Positions 1-9,382 of a stretch of 58,046 nucleotides of DNA are shown here, one piece after another. Position numbers and translations under genes: made by a program. The stretch comes from Actinomycetes bacterium (GTDB lineage Bacteria; Actinomycetota; Acidimicrobiia; Acidimicrobiales; UBA8190): assembly GCA_021819525.1 (NCBI GenBank), contig JAKAQW010000002.1, positions 1 to 58,046 of the forward strand. The letters run 5' to 3'. Under the pieces are notes generated by a model. It was not told the origin of the DNA and searched no databases. It worked only from the letters and a program-made list of their open reading frames with translations. Numbering within the stretch: the stretch's first letter is position 1; each line of letters begins with the position of its first letter.

Positions 1-1
1 A

Positions 2-667
2 TACGCCGGCGGTCGACCGGCCAGTGCCCTGAGCCCGCCGGGCGCGGTGCAGTCGGGGGGCGCGGTGCAGTCGGGGGGCGCGGTGCAGTCGGGGGGCGCG
101 GTGCAGTCCTCGGGCGCGGTGCAGTCCTCGGGCGCGGTGCAGTCCCCGGGCGCGGTGCAGTCGGGGGAGGCTGGGACCTCGACCGCCGCGATGCGATCCA
201 CCGCCTCGGCGCGATCGGTGAGCCCCGAGGGTGCGTCGGGCACGGTCGCTTCGGGGCCGTCGTCGGGACCGGCGGGCTCGGGCATCGGCGCCGTGGGCAG
301 GACCTGCGCCGAGCTGATGGCGGTGTCGGGCCTCGACGAGGCAGCGGTGGCCGAGCTCGCCGCCTACGGCCTGGTGCGGGGCCGTACGGTGGGGGACACG
401 ATCTACTACGACGAGGACGAGGTGGCGGTGGCCACGGTCGTCGCGGGCTTCGCCCGGTTCGGTGTCGAGGTGCGCCACCTCCGGATGCACAAGAACGCGG
501 CCGAGCGGGAAGCCGGCTTCATCGAGCAGATCGTGCTGCCGCTGGTCAAGCAGCGCAACCCCGAAGCTCGCCAACGTGCCGCCGACACGGTGACAGAGCT
601 GGGCGACCTGGGCCGACGTCTGCGGGCGGCCCTGCTGAGCCGGCTGGTACGGGAGCGGTTCGGCTGA
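2..667 (+). CDS. ftsR: FtsR/Rv1828-like MerR-family regulator, 5'-truncated by window edge
   Basis: The frame is open from the first bases, so the N-terminal helix-turn-helix lies outside the window. What remains is a disordered linker holding seven 18-bp repeats (hexapeptide AVQSGG and variants), then an effector-type C-terminal domain of about 115 residues. Recognisable pieces are YYDEDEVAVATVVAGFARFG, VRHLRMHKNAAEREAG and VKQRNPEARQRAADTV; these match my memory of the C-terminal half of actinobacterial Rv1828/FtsR regulators, which act in cell-division control. The next gene is a BFN-domain protein, the same order as Rv1828-Rv1829 in M. tuberculosis, which supports the call. The repeat linker is unusual for the family. 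GTG codons inside the repeats could be mistaken for starts but are internal. Confidence 0.8.
   Translation, partial: YAGGRPASALSPPGAVQSGGAVQSGGAVQSGGAVQSSGAVQSSGAVQSPGAVQSGEAGTSTAAMRSTASARSVSPEGASGTVASGPSSGPAGSGIGAVGRTCAELMAVSGLDEAAVAELAAYGLVRGRTVGDTIYYDEDEVAVATVVAGFARFGVEVRHLRMHKNAAEREAGFIEQIVLPLVKQRNPEARQRAADTVTELGDLGRRLRAALLSRLVRERFG
43..168 (+). repeat. In-frame 18-bp tandem repeat, seven copies
   Basis: The unit GCGCGGTGCAGTCGGGGG starts at 43, 61, 79, 97, 115, 133 and 151. Copies 4-6 differ only in their last bases (CCTC, CCCC). The unit is a multiple of three and sits in the linker of the MerR-type gene, so changes in copy number would keep the frame. Confidence 0.95.
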
Positions 668-752
668 TCTGCGTCGTCTTGCCCACCCGCGGTGTCCTAC
701 GCGCAGCGGCCGTCATCGCGCCCGCGCTGCTGTGAAGGCTCCTCGCGAGCGG

Positions 753-758
753 TAAGTT
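753..758 (+). promoter_or_regulatory. -10 element for leaderless BFN gene
   Basis: TAAGTT is followed by a six-base spacer and ATG at 765. No Shine-Dalgarno sequence is present, so transcription probably starts at or next to the A of the start codon. Confidence 0.5.
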
Positions 759-764
759 GCACTC

Positions 765-1262
765 ATGGTGGAGGTGCGTCTGGCTGCGGTGCAGGTCGAC
801 GTCCAGTCGAACACACCCGTGTTGCTCCTGACAGAGACGGGTGCCGGTGGGCGAACGCTTCCGATCTTCATCGGGGCACCAGAGGCCACCGCCATCGCCT
901 TCGCCGTGCAAGGGGTCACGACCCCTCGGCCGATGACCCACGACCTGCTTCGGGACGTGCTGGAGGGCTTGCACGCTCGCATGGAGCGGGTGGTGATCAC
1001 CGAGCTGCGATCGTCCACCTACTTCGCCGAGCTCCACCTGGTGCACGGGACCACGACCGTGCAGATATCGGCGCGACCCTCGGACGCGGTGGCCATGGCG
1101 GTGCGCACGGGGTGCCCGCTGTTCGTCTCCGACGAGCTGATGGACGCCGAGGCGGTGCTCCTCCCCGAACCGCAGACCGACGACGAGGTGAACCCCGACG
1201 AGCTGGTCGGGCAGTTCCGGCAGTTCTTGGACGAAGTCAGACCCGAAGACTTCTCCTCGTGA
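765..1262 (+). CDS. Bifunctional nuclease (BFN/DUF151) domain protein
   Basis: This 165-residue protein is almost entirely a BFN domain. Typical pieces are LPIFIGAPEATAIAFAVQGV near residue 30, PRPMTHDLLRDVL near residue 54 and ISARPSDAVAMAVRTGCPLF near residue 105, followed by an acidic tail. BFN proteins were first described with RNase/DNase activity in plants; the bacterial role is unsettled, and the M. tuberculosis homologue Rv1829 also follows Rv1828. The start is ATG 765, preceded at six bases by TAAGTT and by no ribosome binding site, so the message is probably leaderless. The gap to the upstream regulator is 97 bp, so the two genes may be transcribed separately. Confidence 0.85.
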   Translation: MVEVRLAAVQVDVQSNTPVLLLTETGAGGRTLPIFIGAPEATAIAFAVQGVTTPRPMTHDLLRDVLEGLHARMERVVITELRSSTYFAELHLVHGTTTVQISARPSDAVAMAVRTGCPLFVSDELMDAEAVLLPEPQTDDEVNPDELVGQFRQFLDEVRPEDFSS

Positions 1263-1334
1263 CTCCCAAGCGCCCGGGCTCCGGCACCCGGCTGCGCCGA
1301 GCTCGACGACATGCCGGTTCACCTAGGAGGTCTG

Positions 1335-2024
1335 ATGGTCCTGCACCGAGCCCGAACGATCGTGCGTGCCGTGGGGCTGCTCGTCCTCGCAGGCGTGCTG
1401 GCAGCAGCCTGCTCGTCGACGGTCAGCCATTCGAAGACCGCCAAAGGATCGGCGCCGAGCTCGTCGAACCGGCCGACGACCTCCGTGGCGACCCCGTCCT
1501 CGCCCACCTCCTCGTCGTCGCCCACCTCCTCGTCGCCCTCGAGCTCGGCACCGGCGACCGTCACGTCGTGCTCGGCCAGCGCACTGAGCGGATCGTTGGC
1601 CGGCACCGAGGGTGGCGCCGGTGTGCTCGAGACGACGATAGCGCTCCGAAACACCGGGACGGTGACCTGCACCCTCGACGGCTACCCGGGCTTGCTGCTG
1701 CTGGGTCCGGGTGGCGCACAGCTGACCACAGATGCACACGACGGGGGCTCGCTGGCCTTCGAGTCGGTGGCACCGTCGTCGGTGTCGCTCGCACCAGGGG
1801 GAGCTGCCTTCTTCAACATCGGGTACTCCGAGGTCCCCTCCGGGGGGGAGTCGACCTGCCCCGCTGCTACGGGCCTGCAGGTGACCCCCCCCGGTGCCAC
1901 GTCGCACCTGGTGGTGACGGTGCACATCGCCCCATGTGGCGGAGGCCAGCTGCACGAGTCCGCCGTCTTCGGCCCAGGATCTGCCGGTGCGCAGACCGCG
2001 GTGCCGTCGGGCGCAAGTAGCTGA
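1335..2024 (+). CDS. Secreted lipoprotein with DUF4232-like domain
   Basis: An AGGAGG ribosome binding site at 1325-1330 selects ATG 1335 over an in-frame GTG-type start 24 bases upstream. The N-terminus is a lipoprotein signal peptide: basic MVLHRAR, a hydrophobic core, then the lipobox LAAAC. A Ser/Thr/Pro-rich linker of about 50 residues follows. The C-terminal 140 residues form a DUF4232-like beta domain with TTIALRNTGTVTCTLDGYPG and paired cysteines (TSCSAS, TCTLDG, STCPAA, APCGGG) that could form disulfides outside the cell. DUF4232 lipoproteins are common in actinobacteria and have no assigned activity. Confidence 0.8.
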   Translation: MVLHRARTIVRAVGLLVLAGVLAAACSSTVSHSKTAKGSAPSSSNRPTTSVATPSSPTSSSSPTSSSPSSSAPATVTSCSASALSGSLAGTEGGAGVLETTIALRNTGTVTCTLDGYPGLLLLGPGGAQLTTDAHDGGSLAFESVAPSSVSLAPGGAAFFNIGYSEVPSGGESTCPAATGLQVTPPGATSHLVVTVHIAPCGGGQLHESAVFGPGSAGAQTAVPSGASS

Positions 2025-2193
2025 CGCTGCTCCCCGCAGCCCGACGCGCCCTGCCCCGCTTGGCAGCACCGCCGGCTCGGTGGACGTCGCCGAGGGCACG
2101 AGGCAGGTCACCGAGGCCCACGATGCGTTCGTCGAACCGGCCGACGTCGGCAGGATGGAGATGCCGAAGTCGCATCGCCGGCCTATGGTGCCC

Positions 2194-4539
2194 ATGAGCC
2201 GTCGTCGGGTGGTTGCCTACGGGCAGTGGCCGTCACCGGTCTCAGCTGCGGTAGTGGCCACCGGCCGGGTGTCCCTGTCCGGCCTGCAGGTGGCGGCTGG
2301 GCGGTGCTGGTGGAGCGAGTCCCGCCCAGGCGAGGGGGGGCGGCAGGTGGTGGTGTGTGCCGCGCTCGCGCCGTGGGGTGAGCCCGTGCTCGGGCCGGCA
2401 GGCGACGCAGCGGTGGGGGCGGTCGATGCAGTGCCGTCGACCATGGACCTGCGCAGCCGGGTCCACGAGTACGGCGGCGGGAGCTTCGCCGCCTTGGCCT
2501 CCGGGGATCTGGTGGTCGTCGATGCAGGCGACGGTGGGCTGTGGCTGGTTCCCACCGGCTTCGGCCCCGGCCCCAGCGCTGGCCCCGACTTCGACGCTGG
2601 CCCCGGCCCGGGCCCTGACTTCGACGCTGGCTCCGGCGCGGGCACCGGCTTCGGCCCCGGGGAGGGGCTGCGCCGGTTGACGCCGGTAGCACCGGCAGGG
2701 GAGCGGCATCGCTATGGCGATGTAGCCGCGGTAGGTGACGGCCGCTGGGTGGTAGCGCTCCGGGAGCGGTTCCTGCCAGAGGAGCCCGATCGACGCGCTG
2801 CGGGCTCGACTTCGAGCACACGCCACGGCGCGGGCACGACAAGCCCGGAGCGCTCGTCGCCGCGGGCGGTCGCGGCGCGCTGCGTTGCCGTCGACGAAAT
2901 AGTCGCCGTGCCGCTATGGCGCGGTGGTGATCCGGTGGTGCTGGCAGCCGGGCACGACTTCTTCGCCTCCCCGCGGCCATCTCCCGACGGCCGGCAGCTG
3001 GCCTACGTCCGATGGGACCATCCGCAGATGCCTTGGGACGGCTCCGAGCTGGTCGTGGTAGGCCTCGACCTGCCGGCCGCGCCGGCACCGGGCGACGCAC
3101 CGGCGCGGACTCCTGGGACCATCACGACATCCGGGACCGCCGGGGCTATCTCACCCGCCGGGACCGCCGGGACCGCCGGGGCTATCTCGCCCTCCGGGAC
3201 CGCCGGGCCAACTGGGAACGCCGGGGCTATCGGAACGCCTCGGCCAGGAGGCTCGGGACAGCAGACGGAGGTGGAGGAGCGAGAGAGGACCCCGGAGGTG
3301 GTGGCGGGTGGACCCGAGGAGTCAGTGGGCCAGCCCCTGTGGGTCGGTCAAGACCTGTGGTTCATGTGCGACCGGGAGGACTTCTGGCAACCGTGGAGGC
3401 GTCGCGGTCGCGGCCCGGCAGCTCGGATGAGCGACGTCCCCGCCGACTGTCACACCCCGGACTGGGCGTTGGGCCAACGGACCATGGCGGCCCTCCCCGA
3501 CGGGACGATGGTGCTCCGGCTGCGCCAAGAAGGCAGGGACCAGATCGCCGTCCTCGATCCGACATCGGGGGGACTGCGGCGGCTCGAGCAGCCGTGGGTG
3601 CAGATCAGCGCGCTGACTGCCAGCGGCGACACCATCGTGCTCATCGGGGCCACCGACGACCATCCGAGCGCCGTCGCCACGGTGGCCCTGGGAGGCGGAT
3701 CCGAGTGGCTCCATCGACCGACGCAGGCGCCGCTGGATCGCCGCTCGGTGTCGGTCGCCACGCCGGTGAGGTTTCCCACACGGGCAGGGGTCGACGCCCA
3801 GATGCTGGTCTACCGTCCGACCTCGAGGCTCGTGGCAGGTCCGTCCGACAGCCGCCCGCCACTGCTGGTGCTGTGCCACGGCGGGCCGACCGGGGCGTGC
3901 GACCCCGGCCTCGATCCACAGATCCAGTTCTGGACGAGCCGGGGGTTCATGGTCGCAGCCGTGGACTACCGCGGCTCGAGCGGCTACGGGCGCGCCTTCC
4001 GCCAGATGCTCCGCGGCCGCTGGGGAGAAGCTGATGCGCAGGACGTCGCCAGCGCAGCTCGGTACCTGGTGTCGGCGGATGCCGTGGACCCCGGGCGCCT
4101 GGCGGTGCGAGGGAGCAGCTCGGGCGGGTTGACGGCGTTGCGAGCCGCCTCGACGGACGGGCCGTTCGCCGCGGCCATCGTGGCCTATGGGGTCACCGAC
4201 CTGCGGACCCTGGCGACGGGGACCCACAAGTTCGAGGAGCGGTACCTCGACGCGCTGGTCGGCCCTTGGCCCGAAGCAGCCGACCGCTACATGGAGCGCT
4301 CACCGGCGCTGCACCCCGAAGACGTGGGGGCAGCAGTACTGCTGCTCCACGGCGACCAGGACTCGGTGGTCCCCCCCGAGCAGTCGGCCCAGATGGCCGA
4401 AGCGCTTCGTGGTGCGGGCACCTACGTCGTGCACCAGGTATTTCCTGGCGAGGGACACGGATTTCGCCGGGCCGAGACCATCGAGGCGGCAGTCGAGACC
4501 GAGCTGCGCTTCTTGACCGACGTGCTCGAGCTGCGCTGA
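2194..4539 (+). CDS. S9 family serine peptidase (acylaminoacyl-peptidase / prolyl oligopeptidase type)
   Basis: About 781 residues: an N-terminal beta-propeller region and a C-terminal alpha/beta-hydrolase domain. The catalytic triad is visible: Ser642 in RGSSSGG, Asp in HGDQDSVVPPEQS and His in FPGEGHGF near the end. CHGGPTGACDPG and VDYRGSSGYGRAF are typical S9C motifs. The enzyme would cleave peptides or acyl-amino acids in the cytoplasm; no signal peptide is visible. The propeller contains two low-complexity insertions, a 30-bp repeat at 2581-2640 and a Gly/Thr/Ala repeat at about 3130-3240, that relatives would not be expected to have. ATG 2194 is chosen because MSRRRVVAYGQWPSP begins the usual N-terminal motif; TATGGT lies four bases upstream. 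ATG 2185 is an alternative. Confidence 0.85.
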   Translation: MSRRRVVAYGQWPSPVSAAVVATGRVSLSGLQVAAGRCWWSESRPGEGGRQVVVCAALAPWGEPVLGPAGDAAVGAVDAVPSTMDLRSRVHEYGGGSFAALASGDLVVVDAGDGGLWLVPTGFGPGPSAGPDFDAGPGPGPDFDAGSGAGTGFGPGEGLRRLTPVAPAGERHRYGDVAAVGDGRWVVALRERFLPEEPDRRAAGSTSSTRHGAGTTSPERSSPRAVAARCVAVDEIVAVPLWRGGDPVVLAAGHDFFASPRPSPDGRQLAYVRWDHPQMPWDGSELVVVGLDLPAAPAPGDAPARTPGTITTSGTAGAISPAGTAGTAGAISPSGTAGPTGNAGAIGTPRPGGSGQQTEVEERERTPEVVAGGPEESVGQPLWVGQDLWFMCDREDFWQPWRRRGRGPAARMSDVPADCHTPDWALGQRTMAALPDGTMVLRLRQEGRDQIAVLDPTSGGLRRLEQPWVQISALTASGDTIVLIGATDDHPSAVATVALGGGSEWLHRPTQAPLDRRSVSVATPVRFPTRAGVDAQMLVYRPTSRLVAGPSDSRPPLLVLCHGGPTGACDPGLDPQIQFWTSRGFMVAAVDYRGSSGYGRAFRQMLRGRWGEADAQDVASAARYLVSADAVDPGRLAVRGSSSGGLTALRAASTDGPFAAAIVAYGVTDLRTLATGTHKFEERYLDALVGPWPEAADRYMERSPALHPEDVGAAVLLLHGDQDSVVPPEQSAQMAEALRGAGTYVVHQVFPGEGHGFRRAETIEAAVETELRFLTDVLELR
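2581..2640 (+). repeat. 30-bp in-frame duplication in S9 peptidase
   Basis: Two copies of a 30-bp unit (2581-2610 and 2611-2640) encode GPDFDAGPGP-type decapeptides within the propeller. Flanking bases are also Gly/Pro-rich. Confidence 0.85.
3130..3240 (+). repeat. Imperfect GGGACCGCCGGGGCTATCTC repeats in S9 peptidase
   Basis: Irregular copies of GGGACCGCC and GGGGCTATCTC encode a Thr/Ala/Gly/Ser-rich loop (GTAGAISPAGTAGTAGAISP). They are in frame and probably form a disordered surface insertion. Confidence 0.8.
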
Positions 4540-4581
4540 CAGGGGGAACGTGGGAGACGCCAGCTCGCAGGGCCGGGCGGG

Positions 4582-4587
4582 TACGCT
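4582..4587 (+). promoter_or_regulatory. -10 element for leaderless GT87-like gene
   Basis: TACGCT is separated by six bases (ACCGCC) from ATG 4594; no ribosome binding site lies between. Confidence 0.5.
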
Positions 4588-4593
4588 ACCGCC

Positions 4594-5997
4594 ATGCCAC
4601 GGGAGCTCGTGCGGCGCTTCGCGCAAGTAGTGGCCCGATGGAGCCCCGAAGAGCGCGACGCCGTGCTCTACGCCGGATGTGCCCTGTTCGCAGTGGTGGT
4701 GGCCCAGACATCGGGCATCGCGCTGTACCGGCAGTGGGGCGATCTTGCCGTCGGTCCGTACGCGGTGGGATCCATCGCTTCGGCGTGGCTGGCCTGGCGC
4801 CGGCGGCGGCCCGGTGCCGTCACGGCGGTCAAAGGCAGCGCCGAAAGTGCTGGCGCGAGATGGCATTGGACCCCCTCGCGGCTGCTGATCTTCCTTTTGG
4901 TCCTGGTGGGAGCTACCCTGGCGCCGTTGTCGCTCGAGGTGTGGTGGCGGAACGAGGGTGTCGTGACCAGCACCGCCCACGTGCAGCCCGAGGTCGAGGT
5001 CGTCGAGGCAGCCGGCAAACGAGTGGCGAACGGACAGGATCCCTACCGGCTGTTGAACGTGCACCATCTCCCGCCGGTTCCACCTGGGCAGCCTGCCTAC
5101 GACGCCTTCAACCCGTACCTGCCGCTCATGTCGGTGTTCGGTTTGGCCCGGGCCACCGACGCGCCCCCGCGGTTGACCGACGCGCGTGTCGCCTTCTCGC
5201 TCATCACCATCGCCCTGGTGGTCGCCGCACTGGCGCTCTGCCGCGGCCCGACTGCACCTCGGGTCCTGACCTTGCAGGCTATGACGGTGCTGCCGACGGC
5301 GGCGCTGCCTCTGGCCACTGGTGGCGACGACGTGCCCATCGTCGCGCTCATGCTGCTCGGACTGGTCCTCCTGCAGCGTCGAAGACCGCTGCTGGCCGGG
5401 TTGGCGCTCGGCGTCGGCGCGTCGATGAAGCTGACTGCCTGGCCGCTGGCCGTGGTGGCCATCTTGGCGGTGCGCGGCCGGGACGGGCAGCGCACCGCCT
5501 CGGCGCGGTGGTGGTTGGCTGCGGGGATCCTCGGAGTCGTGGTGCCCAGCGTCGTGCCGTCGGTGGTGGCGAACGCGCCGGCTTTCGTGGAGAACGTGGT
5601 CCGGTTCCCCCTCGGGCTGGCGGGCGTCACCAGCCCAGCGGCCTCACCGTTGCTCGGTCATCTGCTGGTCACCGCATTCCCGCAGCTGCACCGGGTCATC
5701 ACCGTGTCCATCGTGGTCGTGGGCGGCCTCGCCATGCTGTTCGTGTTGTTCTGGCGGACGCCGAGATCGCCGTGGGAGGTGGCGCGGCTGCTGGCCTGGG
5801 CCATGGCGGTGGCCATCGTGCTGGCCCCGGCGACCCGCGTCGGCTACGTGCTGTACCCGATCGACTTCTTCGTCTGGACCTGGCTGCTGCGTAGCGAGGA
5901 GGCGGCCGAGTGCTCCTCGCGAGACGTCGTGTCGGGAGCCGAGGCCGTGCTCGACGATCCGGTACCGAGCGAGGCCACGGCTTCACCGGGTCGGTGA
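4594..5997 (+). CDS. GT87-like polytopic glycosyltransferase (DUF2029 / mannosyltransferase type)
   Basis: This 467-residue membrane protein has about nine to ten hydrophobic segments. After two N-terminal helices comes a periplasmic-type loop with AAGKRVANGQDPYRLLNVHH and DAFNPYLPLMSVFG, the layout of GT-C/GT87 enzymes that move mannose or arabinose from polyprenyl-phosphate sugars onto envelope glycolipids. Later segments include KLTAWPLAVVAILAVRGRDG and a C-terminal ATRVGYVLYPIDFFVWTWLL. The family assignment rests on architecture and these motifs; the sugar and acceptor cannot be read from sequence. The last 35 residues are a hydrophilic tail. ATG 4594 is supported by a leaderless-type -10 six bases upstream. 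Confidence 0.7.
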   Translation: MPRELVRRFAQVVARWSPEERDAVLYAGCALFAVVVAQTSGIALYRQWGDLAVGPYAVGSIASAWLAWRRRRPGAVTAVKGSAESAGARWHWTPSRLLIFLLVLVGATLAPLSLEVWWRNEGVVTSTAHVQPEVEVVEAAGKRVANGQDPYRLLNVHHLPPVPPGQPAYDAFNPYLPLMSVFGLARATDAPPRLTDARVAFSLITIALVVAALALCRGPTAPRVLTLQAMTVLPTAALPLATGGDDVPIVALMLLGLVLLQRRRPLLAGLALGVGASMKLTAWPLAVVAILAVRGRDGQRTASARWWLAAGILGVVVPSVVPSVVANAPAFVENVVRFPLGLAGVTSPAASPLLGHLLVTAFPQLHRVITVSIVVVGGLAMLFVLFWRTPRSPWEVARLLAWAMAVAIVLAPATRVGYVLYPIDFFVWTWLLRSEEAAECSSRDVVSGAEAVLDDPVPSEATASPGR

Positions 5998-6246
5998 GCG
6001 AGAGACGGGACGCTCCTCGCTGTCCGAAAGGGATCGAGGAGCCAGGTGGCTCACGGCGGTCGCGCGGCGGTCGAGGAGCACGCGGTCCGGCGCTCGGGAC
6101 CCTCTCGTCCGAAGGTGCCCGCCGTCCGGTCGCAGCTCGGCTCCTGGAGGAGGCTGCCGAGAACGCAGGAGCAGACGGCCACAGCTGTTGCCCGTCGAGG
6201 GGGCGTCCGCCACCGAGGGGCGTCAGCCTTGTCAGCCTTGGGCGAG
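5998..6246. other. Intergenic spacer between convergent genes
   Basis: This is the first part of a 365-bp gap between the GT87-like gene and the minus-strand gene ending at 6363. I see no credible coding region. Degenerate fragments of the following 19-bp repeat (GGGGCGTCCGCCACCGAGG, GCGTCAGCCTTG) begin near 6200. Confidence 0.6.
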
Positions 6247-6379
6247 CGTCAGCCGTCGAGGGGGGCGTCAGCCGTCGAGGGGGGCGTCAGCCGTCGAGGG
6301 GGGCGTCAGCCGTCGAGGGGGGCGTCAGCCGTCGAGGGGGGCGTCAGCCGTCGAGGGGGGCGTCAGCCGTTGAGAGAGT
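6247..6379. repeat. 19-bp tandem repeat, seven copies, ending in a gene's stop codon
   Basis: The unit CGTCAGCCGTCGAGGGGGG starts at 6247, 6266, 6285, 6304, 6323, 6342 and 6361. The seventh, slightly diverged copy (CGTCAGCCGTTGAGAGAGT) is the 3' end of the minus-strand gene, with its TGA at 6363-6365. Every copy therefore carries the equivalent of that gene's last codons plus TGA. Confidence 0.95.
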
Positions 6380-7037
6380 AGATGTACAGCTCCACCGTGA
6401 ACGGTGTCACGTCTCCGCCGGCCACCGTCGAGCTCGTGAACTGGGTGGCCGACACGACGACACCGACCTCCCACAGGTTGCCGTCGACGGCACCGTGCTG
6501 GCCCAGGATCTCGATCCCTGGCCCGTCGCTGCGCGGCCCGGAGCTGATCTGCTGCCAGCCGTCGGCCTTCAGCTCGTCGCGGAAGAAGGCCACCACGTCG
6601 GCTTGCGAAGCTGGGACCCGGAAGCCGAGCGAATAGTCGTAGAGCTCCACCCCGTGGTCCTCGAGCGACCCGGGCACCGAGGTGCTCCCCGCTGGCAGCG
6701 CCAGGGCGGCGAGGATGTCGCTGGGAGGCTGGCCGCCGAGGACCATCGGGTGCAGCTCACTGCTCGCCGGGATGGCACGCAACGGAGAGCCGGGCGCGCT
6801 GTGCACGGTGTTGGCGATGTGGAGCGGGACGGTGCTCGGTCCGAGAGCCAAGGCGACGAACCCGCCGACGAACACGACCAGCGTGATGCCCAGGACGAGC
6901 AGCGCGGCCTTGGTGCTCGGGCCGGCAGGGCGCACCGGCCTCGCTTCGTCACCTCCGACGTCACCGAGCGGTCCGCTACCGTCGTTCGACGGGGCGGAGA
7001 GCCTGGCGGGCGGTGCGGTGGGGTCCTCTTCGGGCAT
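6363..7037 (-). CDS. Single-pass membrane-anchored protein of unknown function
   Basis: The 224-residue product has a Pro/Asp-rich cytoplasmic head of about 40 residues, one strong membrane helix (ALLVLGITLVVFVGGFVALA, about 44-63), and an extracytoplasmic domain of about 150 residues. That domain contains VPASQADVVAFFRDELKADG and GWQQISSGP, an alpha/beta pattern seen in small uncharacterised actinobacterial exported domains; I do not recognise a named family. Its final codons (SLNG-stop) are duplicated downstream as a 19-bp tandem array. The gene lies 114 bp downstream of thiD on the same strand and may be read from the thi operon. Confidence 0.7.
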   Translation of the reverse strand: MPEEDPTAPPARLSAPSNDGSGPLGDVGGDEARPVRPAGPSTKAALLVLGITLVVFVGGFVALALGPSTVPLHIANTVHSAPGSPLRAIPASSELHPMVLGGQPPSDILAALALPAGSTSVPGSLEDHGVELYDYSLGFRVPASQADVVAFFRDELKADGWQQISSGPRSDGPGIEILGQHGAVDGNLWEVGVVVSATQFTSSTVAGGDVTPFTVELYIYSLNG

Positions 7038-7151
7038 GGTCGCTGGTAGCCGGGTCGGGCAGGCTCGTCGAGTGCCCCACGGCGTCGATAGCCCAGCGTA
7101 CCTGGCAGGCAGCCTTGGCCCGGCGCGACGGCGCGTCCCTCGGTGGTCGAG

Positions 7152-8006
7152 TCAGATCGGGCTCCGGGGTGCGTCGTGGACCCAAACCCGATGGTCGACA
7201 GGTCCCCGGCCGTGGCCGAGGTGCCAGCTGGCAGCGGCGCGCAGGGCATCGCAGACGTAGGCCTTGGCCTGACGAGCCGAGCCCAGCGCGCTGAGGCCCT
7301 GTGCCAACCCGACGGCGAGCGCTGCGGAGAAGGTGCAGCCTGTGCCGTGGTCGTTCTGGGTGGCGACCCGTTCACCATCGATCACCATGACCACGTCGCC
7401 GGGGCCGACGACCACGTCCGGTGCCCTGGTTCCCCCCACATGGCCGCCGGTGACCATCGCTACGGTCGTGCCCAGGGCCACCAGGGCTCGGCCGGCGTCC
7501 ACCATGGCATCGACGGCTCCTCCCTGGCGCGCTGCGGCGCCGATGGCGACACCGGTCAAAGCAGAGGCTTCTGCCACGTTGGGGGTCACCACTGCGGCAT
7601 GGGGCAGGAGGTGACGGCGATAGGCATCCACCATGGCGGCCTGATCGGAGCACAGCTGGTCGCCCGAGGTGGACACGAGCACCGGATCGACCACCAGGTT
7701 CACCAGCCGTCCCCCGGCGGCTCGCTCTCCCACTCGAGCGACGGTGCCGGGCTGGCCGAGCATGCCGGTCTTCGAGGCGGTGACAGGCAGGTCGTCGAGG
7801 ACCACGTCGATCTGGCTCGCGACCACGGCTGGGTCGACGAGGGTGATGCCGCGCACGGCCACGGTGTCCTGCGCGGTGAGAGCGGTGATGGCGGACGTCC
7901 CGAGCACGCCGAACGCGGCGAAGGTGGCCAGGTCTGCTTGGACACCGGCACCGCCGCCGCTGTCGGAGCCCGCGATGGTGAGCACCACCGCCGGTGGCGC
8001 GCTCAC
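7152..8006 (-). CDS. thiD: Hydroxymethylpyrimidine/phosphomethylpyrimidine kinase
   Basis: The 284-residue protein is a complete ThiD. It phosphorylates HMP and HMP-phosphate to HMP-diphosphate, the pyrimidine half of thiamine. N-terminal [20 protein letters not shown] is the family signature, followed by [30 protein letters not shown] and the anion-hole/catalytic [17 protein letters not shown]. It starts at GTG 8006 and is the last gene of a minus-strand thi cluster (thiO-thiS-thiG-thiD). The 121-bp gap from thiG contains degenerate repeats of the thiG 3' end. No thiE or thiC is in the window. Confidence 0.95.
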   Translation of the reverse strand: MSAPPAVVLTIAGSDSGGGAGVQADLATFAAFGVLGTSAITALTAQDTVAVRGITLVDPAVVASQIDVVLDDLPVTASKTGMLGQPGTVARVGERAAGGRLVNLVVDPVLVSTSGDQLCSDQAAMVDAYRRHLLPHAAVVTPNVAEASALTGVAIGAAARQGGAVDAMVDAGRALVALGTTVAMVTGGHVGGTRAPDVVVGPGDVVMVIDGERVATQNDHGTGCTFSAALAVGLAQGLSALGSARQAKAYVCDALRAAASWHLGHGRGPVDHRVWVHDAPRSPI

Positions 8007-8058
8007 CGTGGTGAGGTGGGGTGCGGCACCCCGCTCGTGGTCACAGCAGGCGCGGTCA

Positions 8059-9113
<1,055 letters not shown>

Positions 9114-9125
9114 GCTCGCTGTCAT

Positions 9126-9200
9126 GGTCCCTGTCGCTGTCGCTGTCGCGGTCCCTGTCGCGGTCCTTGTGGCCGTCGCGGTCCCTGTCGGCCTCGTGGT
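9126..9200. repeat. GTCCCTGTCGC-type low-complexity tract between thiO and thiS
   Basis: Alternating GGTCCCTGTCG, CTGTCG and CGGTCC words form an imperfect hexamer-based array immediately before the thiS start on the minus strand. On that strand it would read as a Thr/Ala-rich string if translated. Confidence 0.8.
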
Positions 9201-9382
9201 CGAATCCCTGCGCGGCGCCAGGCGGCCTGTCGCCTCCGGGTCGAGGGGTCGACTGCGGGCGGCCGGGTCTTCCGGCCCGGGCGTCGACCAAGTGTGACGG
9301 AGGCGACAGGCGTCGTCCAGCCGGGCCGGCCGGCGGGATCCGGGTATCGCACAGCAGCGCCGTCCACTCGGATGCTCGGCGG

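Noticed and set aside
692-2020. 442-codon plus-strand frame overlapping the BFN gene and the lipoprotein gene
   Set aside because: Arg/Ala/Gly-rich shadow; the two genes in other frames have motifs, signal peptide and ribosome binding site.
6247-6379. Possible CRISPR array
   Set aside because: The repeats are head to tail with no spacers; all other arrays in the window are also spacer-free and no cas gene is present.
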